In this document: positions 60,049-64,000 of the stretch, one piece after another
Layout of the letters: each line of letters starts with the position of its first letter
How positions within the stretch are numbered: the first letter of the stretch is position 1
NCBI GenBank assembly: GCA_021405325.1
Contig: QWII01000021.1
Location: 71,134-135,133 of the forward strand
Length of the DNA stretch: 64,000 nucleotides
Reading direction: 5' to 3'
Source of the DNA: Caldilinea sp. CFX5
GTDB lineage: Bacteria; Chloroflexota; Anaerolineae; Caldilineales; Caldilineaceae
Notes under the pieces: generated by a model
The model's input: the letters and a program-made list of their open reading frames with translations, nothing else
The model's database searches: none
Told to the model about the DNA's origin: nothing
Translations under genes and position numbers: made by a program

Positions 60049-60588
60049 TTAGGCGGCAACGGCGTTGGGCAATTCGTTCATGAACTCGGTTAGTGAATTA
60101 CGGGTGAATGCCAAATTGACCAACGCATTTAATTGCTCCATTGATAGACTTCGTAGTTGTGTTTGTACAGCCTCTGGCACTTCCCCAAAGCGGTGTGTTA
60201 AGACATTGAGCAGTAGAACCAAAGCGCCTTCGCTACGTCCCTTTTGAATCCCGATTCGTTCCACACTAGTAATGTACGGCATCTTCTTTTCTACCTCCAG
60301 TTGCGCCATTTCCTGCCAGAGTTCTTGTTCAGCCGCTGGCGGCAACCACATGATCCAATCGATGAAATGAAACAGGTTGATGATGTCTTCTCGGCCATAA
60401 CCCCGCTCATATAAGTGGCGGATGATATAAAACTTCCAGAAACGGCGTTCCTCACTGTCATGTTGCGTCTCTTGCGTCTTGAGGTGCGCCATGACCACAA
60501 TGGCAAAGGGGTTTTTGCTCGCCTCCAACATGGCCCATTGCCCTTTGTAGTCGGTCAATTTGGCGACTGGAAAGGTGAAGGTGGTCAT
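60049..60588 (-). CDS. Rpn-family protein lacking its nuclease domain (DUF4351 C-terminus)
   Basis: The 179-residue frame corresponds to the second half of large Rpn/transposase-like proteins: KNPFAIVVMAHLKTQET, FHFIDWIMWLPPAAEQELW, KKMPYITSVERIGIQKGRSEG, and the DUF4351 end LLNVLTHRFGEVPEAVQTQL. The N-terminal PD-(D/E)xK nuclease half is absent, and upstream DNA holds no remnant. It may be a decayed fragment or a stand-alone regulatory domain. The other Rpn-like copy, at 46-46.8 kb, is broken in a different place. Confidence 0.75.
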   Translation of the reverse strand: MTTFTFPVAKLTDYKGQWAMLEASKNPFAIVVMAHLKTQETQHDSEERRFWKFYIIRHLYERGYGREDIINLFHFIDWIMWLPPAAEQELWQEMAQLEVEKKMPYITSVERIGIQKGRSEGALVLLLNVLTHRFGEVPEAVQTQLRSLSMEQLNALVNLAFTRNSLTEFMNELPNAVAA

Positions 60589-60696
60589 AAATCAACCTTG
60601 TCAACGTGGGCGGAAAAGCTTGCTGGTTGTGATTATACCACAGGGTTGCGTGTTCCGTGTTCCGTGAATTATGCTGATCATTGTATCGTGGGAGAC

Positions 60697-60818
60697 ATAT
60701 CACCGCGAATCAAAGGATTAGCGAATCTTTTTCTCCTCGTCCATATCACCGCGAATCATGGGATTAGCGAATCTTTTTCTCCTGACGGGATTCGCTAATC
60801 CCATGATTCGCGGTGATA
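60697..60818. repeat. 41-nt direct repeat plus an inverted third copy
   Basis: Copies 60697-60737 and 60743-60783 are near identical. The second pairs over 30 bp (60744-60773) with 60789-60818, loop 15 nt. The word caccgcgaat recurs. It is located between the ABC exporter and the Rpn fragment. Confidence 0.9.
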
Positions 60819-60833
60819 CTCACGCAACACGTC

Positions 60834-62651
60834 TCACGCTGCTAAATACTGCCGCCGATACAACTCGGCATACAGCCCATCCTGTGCCAGTAATTCTTCA
60901 TGCGTTCCCCGTTCCACAATGCGACCGGCTTGCAGCACGCAGATCAGATCGGCGTTACGGATGGTGCTGAGCCGGTGCGCGATGACCACGGAGGTGCGCC
61001 CGGCCAGCAGCCGATCCAGCGCCTCCTGGATCAAGGTTTCGGTGACGGTGTCGATGCTGGCGGTGGCTTCGTCCAGAATCAAGATGCGCGGGTCGGCCAG
61101 GACGGCGCGGGCGATGCAGATCAACTGGCGCTGGCCCACCGACAGGTTAGAACCGCCTTCGAGAATTACCGTGTCGTAGCCATCGGGCAGATCAAGAATA
61201 AAATCATGGGCATTGGCCGAGCGGGCAGCAGCTTCCACTTCTTCGTCAGTAGCAGTGATGCGGGCAAAGCGGATGTTATCACGGATTGTACCGGGAAAGA
61301 GGAAAGGGTCTTGCGGCACCAGCCCCATCTGGCGACGCAATGAGGCTTGCGTCACCGTGCGCACATCGACACCATCGATTTCCACAACGCCAGCGCTGAC
61401 ATCATAGAAGCGGGCAATCAGGTTGGCAATGGAACTCTTGCCCGCACCCGTCGGCCCGACCAGCGCCACCATCTGCCCTGCTGTCAGCATCAAGTTGATG
61501 TCGTGCAACACCGGCGTGTCATCGCGATAGTGAAAATTGACGCCCCGCAGCGCGACTTGTCCCTGGATTGGCCCCATCGTCTTGCCATCCGCCGGGTCGG
61601 CCACATCGGGGTGGGTGTCGAGCAGGCCCAGCACCCGTTCGCCGCCGGCCATGGCTTGTTGCATGGTGGTGTAAAGCTGGCTCAGATCCTGGATTGGTTG
61701 GAAGAAGCGGGTGACATAGGCCAAAAAAGCGACCAGCACCCCCAGCGTCACCCCCTCGTTGATCACCGCCCGTCCGCCAAACCAGAGGACAATCGCCGTC
61801 GCCAGCGTACCCAGAAACTCAACCGTGGGCAAGAAGAGAAAGGAGAGCGACATGGCCGCCACGTTGGCATCGCGATTGGCCCGATTGACGCCATCAAAGC
61901 GCTGCTGTGAAGCATCTTCCTGGGCAAAGGCTTGAATCACCTTCATGCCGGCAATGTTCTCGGCCAGGTCGCCCACCACTGCCGCCACCCGTGAACGCGT
62001 CTGGCGAAAGGCGACCTTGGCGCGCTGGGCAAAGAGGTGAGTCGCCAGCGCCATGAGCGGCAGCACGGTAAAGGTGTAGAGCGCCAACTCTGGACTCATG
62101 GCGAGCATGACGACCATGATGCCGCCGAGCAATAGCAGATCGCCCAGCAGCGTCAGCAAGCCTTGCGAGAGCAATTCGTTGATCACCCCCACATCGTTGA
62201 TCACCCGCGAGACGGTGACGCCGATGATGTTGTTGTCATGATAGCGTAGCGGCAGATATTGGAGATGGCGAAAGAGTTGACTGCGCAAATTCGCCAGCAC
62301 CTGTTGCCCCACCCAACCCAAAATATAACGCTGCCACGCCGTGGTGAGATAGATGCCGACAAAAGCCAGCGCTGTCCAAAGCGCCACTTGGTTGAGGCCG
62401 GCCTGGTTGCCGTTGGTGATATGCTCATCAATCGCCACCTTGACCAGGTAGGGGGTGAGCAGCGTCAAGCCGGAGGCAATCACCATATTGCCAAAGGCCA
62501 ACGCCATTTGCCGCCAATAGGGCCGGACAAAGGCCAGCAGGCGGATGACAATCTGCGGGTCAAAGGCTTGGCCGCCCTCATTTTCGCCGGCCCGCTGCAA
62601 AACCCCGCGCGGCCCCATGTTGACGCCGGTTGAACCGATGGAAAAGCTCAT
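60834..62651 (-). CDS. ABC transporter, fused permease and ATPase (exporter type)
   Basis: The 605-residue half-transporter has six membrane helices (about 30-330) and one ATPase domain: Walker A GPTGAGKSSIAN, Q-loop LVPQDPFLF, signature LSVGQRQ (the usual second G is V), Walker B ILILDEATAS and H-loop VIAHRLST. It works as a dimer that exports lipid, drug or peptide. Genes of this type often come as heterodimer pairs, but no partner lies beside it, so a homodimer or a distant partner is likely. ATG with GGAGG five bases upstream. Confidence 0.92.
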   Translation of the reverse strand: MSFSIGSTGVNMGPRGVLQRAGENEGGQAFDPQIVIRLLAFVRPYWRQMALAFGNMVIASGLTLLTPYLVKVAIDEHITNGNQAGLNQVALWTALAFVGIYLTTAWQRYILGWVGQQVLANLRSQLFRHLQYLPLRYHDNNIIGVTVSRVINDVGVINELLSQGLLTLLGDLLLLGGIMVVMLAMSPELALYTFTVLPLMALATHLFAQRAKVAFRQTRSRVAAVVGDLAENIAGMKVIQAFAQEDASQQRFDGVNRANRDANVAAMSLSFLFLPTVEFLGTLATAIVLWFGGRAVINEGVTLGVLVAFLAYVTRFFQPIQDLSQLYTTMQQAMAGGERVLGLLDTHPDVADPADGKTMGPIQGQVALRGVNFHYRDDTPVLHDINLMLTAGQMVALVGPTGAGKSSIANLIARFYDVSAGVVEIDGVDVRTVTQASLRRQMGLVPQDPFLFPGTIRDNIRFARITATDEEVEAAARSANAHDFILDLPDGYDTVILEGGSNLSVGQRQLICIARAVLADPRILILDEATASIDTVTETLIQEALDRLLAGRTSVVIAHRLSTIRNADLICVLQAGRIVERGTHEELLAQDGLYAELYRRQYLAA

Positions 62652-62748
62652 GCGTGGCCTCCGTGATGCGTGATGCGTGATGCGTGAACCGTTAACAATG
62701 TTCGTAGGTGGTATCTTTTTTAGGACGCACCCCTACTGAAAACAGTGC

Positions 62749-62776
62749 TTGACAAACCACCGATTTCCAGTATAAT
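62749..62776 (+). promoter_or_regulatory. Consensus sigma-70 promoter of the orphan RNA
   Basis: TTGACA (62749-62754), 16-nt spacer, TATAAT (62771-62776): both hexamers are perfect. Predicted start near 62783. It is the strongest promoter in the window, yet no protein-coding gene follows directly. Confidence 0.88.
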
Positions 62777-62782
62777 GAGAAT

Positions 62783-62956
62783 GATTCAATTGAAGAAACG
62801 GCGCCCTCCGGATGAACGGATCATCCAGAAGGCGGCCTCACCGCCCAAACTGTGCTTCCAGTCTGGGTGGCTCTGTTTATTTTACCTTTTTTGCGGAACG
62901 GGTACAAGAAAACGGCCACCTGACGACACTGTGTCGCGAGGGCAGGGCCGTTTTTT
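62783..62956 (+). ncRNA. Candidate structured RNA of about 175 nt (unassigned)
   Basis: Between the promoter and a strong terminator lies a stretch that folds densely: ggatga/tcatcc (62810-62826), ggcgg/ccgcc (62831-62845), ccgccca/tgggtgg with inner actg/cagt (62841-62870), and the 3' hairpin. The 5' segment 62796-62808 can pair with 62938-62953, closing the whole RNA. Several of these pairings exclude each other, as in attenuators. Size and end-pairing recall 6S RNA, but I cannot confirm any known family. Confidence 0.55.
62909..62956 (+). terminator. Intrinsic terminator of the orphan RNA
   Basis: The outer stem aaaacggcc (62909-62917) pairs with ggccgtttt (62946-62954). Inner stems cct/agg and cgaca/tgtcg continue it, and six T residues follow (62951-62956). 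Confidence 0.85.
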
Positions 62957-63073
62957 GATTGGATCGCCGCCGCAAGAAAGGAGGCTACGGAATCACGCAT
63001 CACGCATCACGCATCACGCATCACGCATCACGCATCAGTAATCATTGATGACAAAGGAGAGGAGTAACGGGCA

Positions 63074-63244
63074 ATGTATGAATGGTCAGAATTGATCAAG
63101 TTGTGGGAACGGGAGCAGGTGACGCCGGAGCAGGTGATCGGCCAGTTGTTGCAACATGGCGCGGCGCAGCAGACACTCCTGGTTGCCTTACAACGGCGGC
63201 TGGAGCAGGTGGAACAGACCCTGGCCCCGCCGGTACGGCGGTAG
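63074..63244 (+). CDS. Small 56-residue protein
   Basis: The frame runs ATG to TAG with 56 codons (MYEWSELIKLWEREQ, then VTPEQVIGQLLQHGAAQQ, ending TLAPPVRR). It has a strong purine-rich ribosome site (ggagaggag) about ten bases before the ATG. The predicted protein is helical and charged, with no membrane segment or cysteine. I do not recognise it. It is the first gene after the orphan RNA cassette and is followed at once by a palindrome. Confidence 0.6.
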   Translation: MYEWSELIKLWEREQVTPEQVIGQLLQHGAAQQTLLVALQRRLEQVEQTLAPPVRR

Positions 63245-63254
63245 GTTGGCAACT

Positions 63255-63326
63255 ATAGTGTGCGTTGCACGGGGCACAGCGGTTCGCTCCACAGGATCAA
63301 CGGCTGCCCCGTGCAACGCACACTAT
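63255..63326. repeat. Perfect 22-bp palindrome
   Basis: Arms 63255-63276 and 63305-63326 with a 28-nt loop. It lies between the convergent 56-residue gene and the TPR gene, whose stop codon (63323-63325) is inside the right arm. Confidence 0.92.
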
Positions 63327-64000
63327 GCCTGATCGTTGGTTTGGGCGCGCACCGTGGCGACGCCCGCTTGCCGCCATTCCTCGGCATGGGTGGCGAGATC
63401 AGTGGCCAGTTGCCGCCATTCTTCGTCACCCATCTGTTGCGCGAGTTGGCTAAAGATGCCAGCCAGGCGTTGGGCAGTTGAATCACCAATCGCTTGCGCC
63501 AGGACAAAGGCTTGCCACCACGCACCCAACGCTGCCTCAGCTAATTCAAGCGCCTGGAAGGCATCGCCCTGATCGTCCAAACTGAGCATTTCGCCAAAAC
63601 GATCGGTAATCACGTGATAAATCGAAAGCGCTTCATCCAAGAGCAGTACTGCCTGAACATAATTCGCAGCCGCGTTCGCCGTTCGCCCCATATAAATCAA
63701 TACAGCCGCGACGCCCATTTGGTTATGAATTGCTGTGTGTAGCGCCAAAGCCATCCGGAAATATTCCCAGGCTTGCTCCAAGTTGCCTTCGGCGCGTCCA
63801 AGATCACCTAACTTCTGTAGCACGTTGGCTTCGCCCAGGCGGGCGCCGATGGCGGGGTAAATGGCTAAGGCCGCCAGATAGCGTTCGCGGGCGCCCTTGA
63901 GATTCGCCTCGCGCATTTCCAAGTCGCCCAACGCTTTTTGCACGTTGGCTTCGCCCAGGCGGGCGCCGATGGCGGGGTAAATGGCTAAGGCCGCCAGATA
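63323..64000 (-). CDS. TPR-repeat protein, 5' part cut by window edge
   Basis: The visible 225 residues are the C-terminal end of a tetratricopeptide protein with 40-residue repeats (for example LAIYPAIGARLGEANVLQKL, then GDLGRAEGNLEQAWEYFRMA). Two neighbouring repeats contain an identical 60-nt block (63821-63880 and 63941-64000), so the array has recently expanded. Such arrays often form the sensor end of STAND ATPases or BTAD regulators like the one at 28.7 kb, which is my guess here; the N-terminal part is outside the window. Confidence 0.8.
   Translation of the reverse strand, partial: YLAALAIYPAIGARLGEANVQKALGDLEMREANLKGARERYLAALAIYPAIGARLGEANVLQKLGDLGRAEGNLEQAWEYFRMALALHTAIHNQMGVAAVLIYMGRTANAAANYVQAVLLLDEALSIYHVITDRFGEMLSLDDQGDAFQALELAEAALGAWWQAFVLAQAIGDSTAQRLAGIFSQLAQQMGDEEWRQLATDLATHAEEWRQAGVATVRAQTNDQA

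Larger units (their letters stand above)
62663..63037. repeat. Inverted arrays of gcgtgat / atcacgc flanking a 300-bp cassette
   Basis: Three to four copies of gtgatgc (62663-62687) face six copies of gcatcac (62993-63037). Twenty-five bases are perfectly complementary. The strong promoter, structured RNA and terminator at 62749-62956 lie between them. Confidence 0.85.

Noticed and set aside
62745..63041. 98-codon frame through the orphan RNA
   Set aside because: It runs through the terminator and the gcatcac repeats, starts near the promoter -35 box and has no ribosome site.
1..64000. tRNA or rRNA genes
   Set aside because: I looked through the intergenic gaps for cloverleaf ends and GTTCGA-type T-loops and found none that hold together; a tRNA-finding program would be decisive.

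Overview
The window is bacterial, with dense genes on both strands, and it most resembles a member of the Chloroflexota (Anaerolineae or Caldilineae type). The evidence is gene content: a baseplate J-like membrane protein, BTAD/AfsR-type regulators, DUF4331 proteins, Thr-Pro linkers of the PTATPTATNT kind in exported proteins, a long-form Hpf, and SMP-30, creatininase and Gfo/Idh/MocA metabolic genes. This is inference; the window holds no rRNA or tRNA gene.

Layout. 0-3.6 kb: end of a baseplate J-like gene and alaS. 3.8-11.4 kb: a minus-strand set of NicO-type Ni/Co exporter, two secreted DUF4331 proteins and a TPR protein. 11.9-14.7 kb: SnoaL-like protein (frameshifted end), GNAT and a dynamin-like GTPase. 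15-20.3 kb: isochorismatase, hpf, comF, Flp pilin with a LuxR-type regulator, C4 zinc-ribbon protein and a PhnD-like protein. 20.5-25.4 kb: plus-strand secreted nuclease, phosphoribosyltransferase, nth, lipoprotein and a cyanophycinase-like protein. 25.6-33 kb: FtsK-like ATPase, TetR, a giant BTAD regulator and an OmpR-like regulator with a degenerate receiver. 33.5-37.4 kb: divergent sulfolipid genes sqdB and sqdX plus a lipase-like protein. 37.6-39.7 kb: a flavoprotein and an ECF41 sigma factor behind a matching tandem promoter. 41.9-45.7 kb: a caspase/alpha-beta hydrolase fusion and two sugar-oxidoreductase-like genes. 47-48.4 kb: a peroxiredoxin with an in-frame TGA at the peroxidatic position, and an SMP-30 lactonase. 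48.5-53.5 kb: two large exported proteins. 53.9-58.5 kb: APH kinase, DinB, creatininase, GNAT and a LysM protein. 58.6-64 kb: dnaN, a truncated Rpn-family gene, an ABC exporter, an orphan structured RNA unit, a 56-aa gene and the end of a TPR protein.

The most striking global feature is that nearly every intergenic gap carries a long, often perfect palindrome (10-31 bp arms). The arms are frequently built from iterated short words. Some palindromes are nested in others, some families recur at distant loci, and several supply stop codons, Shine-Dalgarno sites or C-terminal tails to neighbouring genes.

Best candidates for new biology: the selenoprotein-type peroxiredoxin at 47 kb; the ECF41 module with its promoters; the 62.8-kb structured RNA inside inverted tandem repeats; the DUF4331/TPR/NicO cassette; the caspase-hydrolase fusion; and the palindrome system itself.
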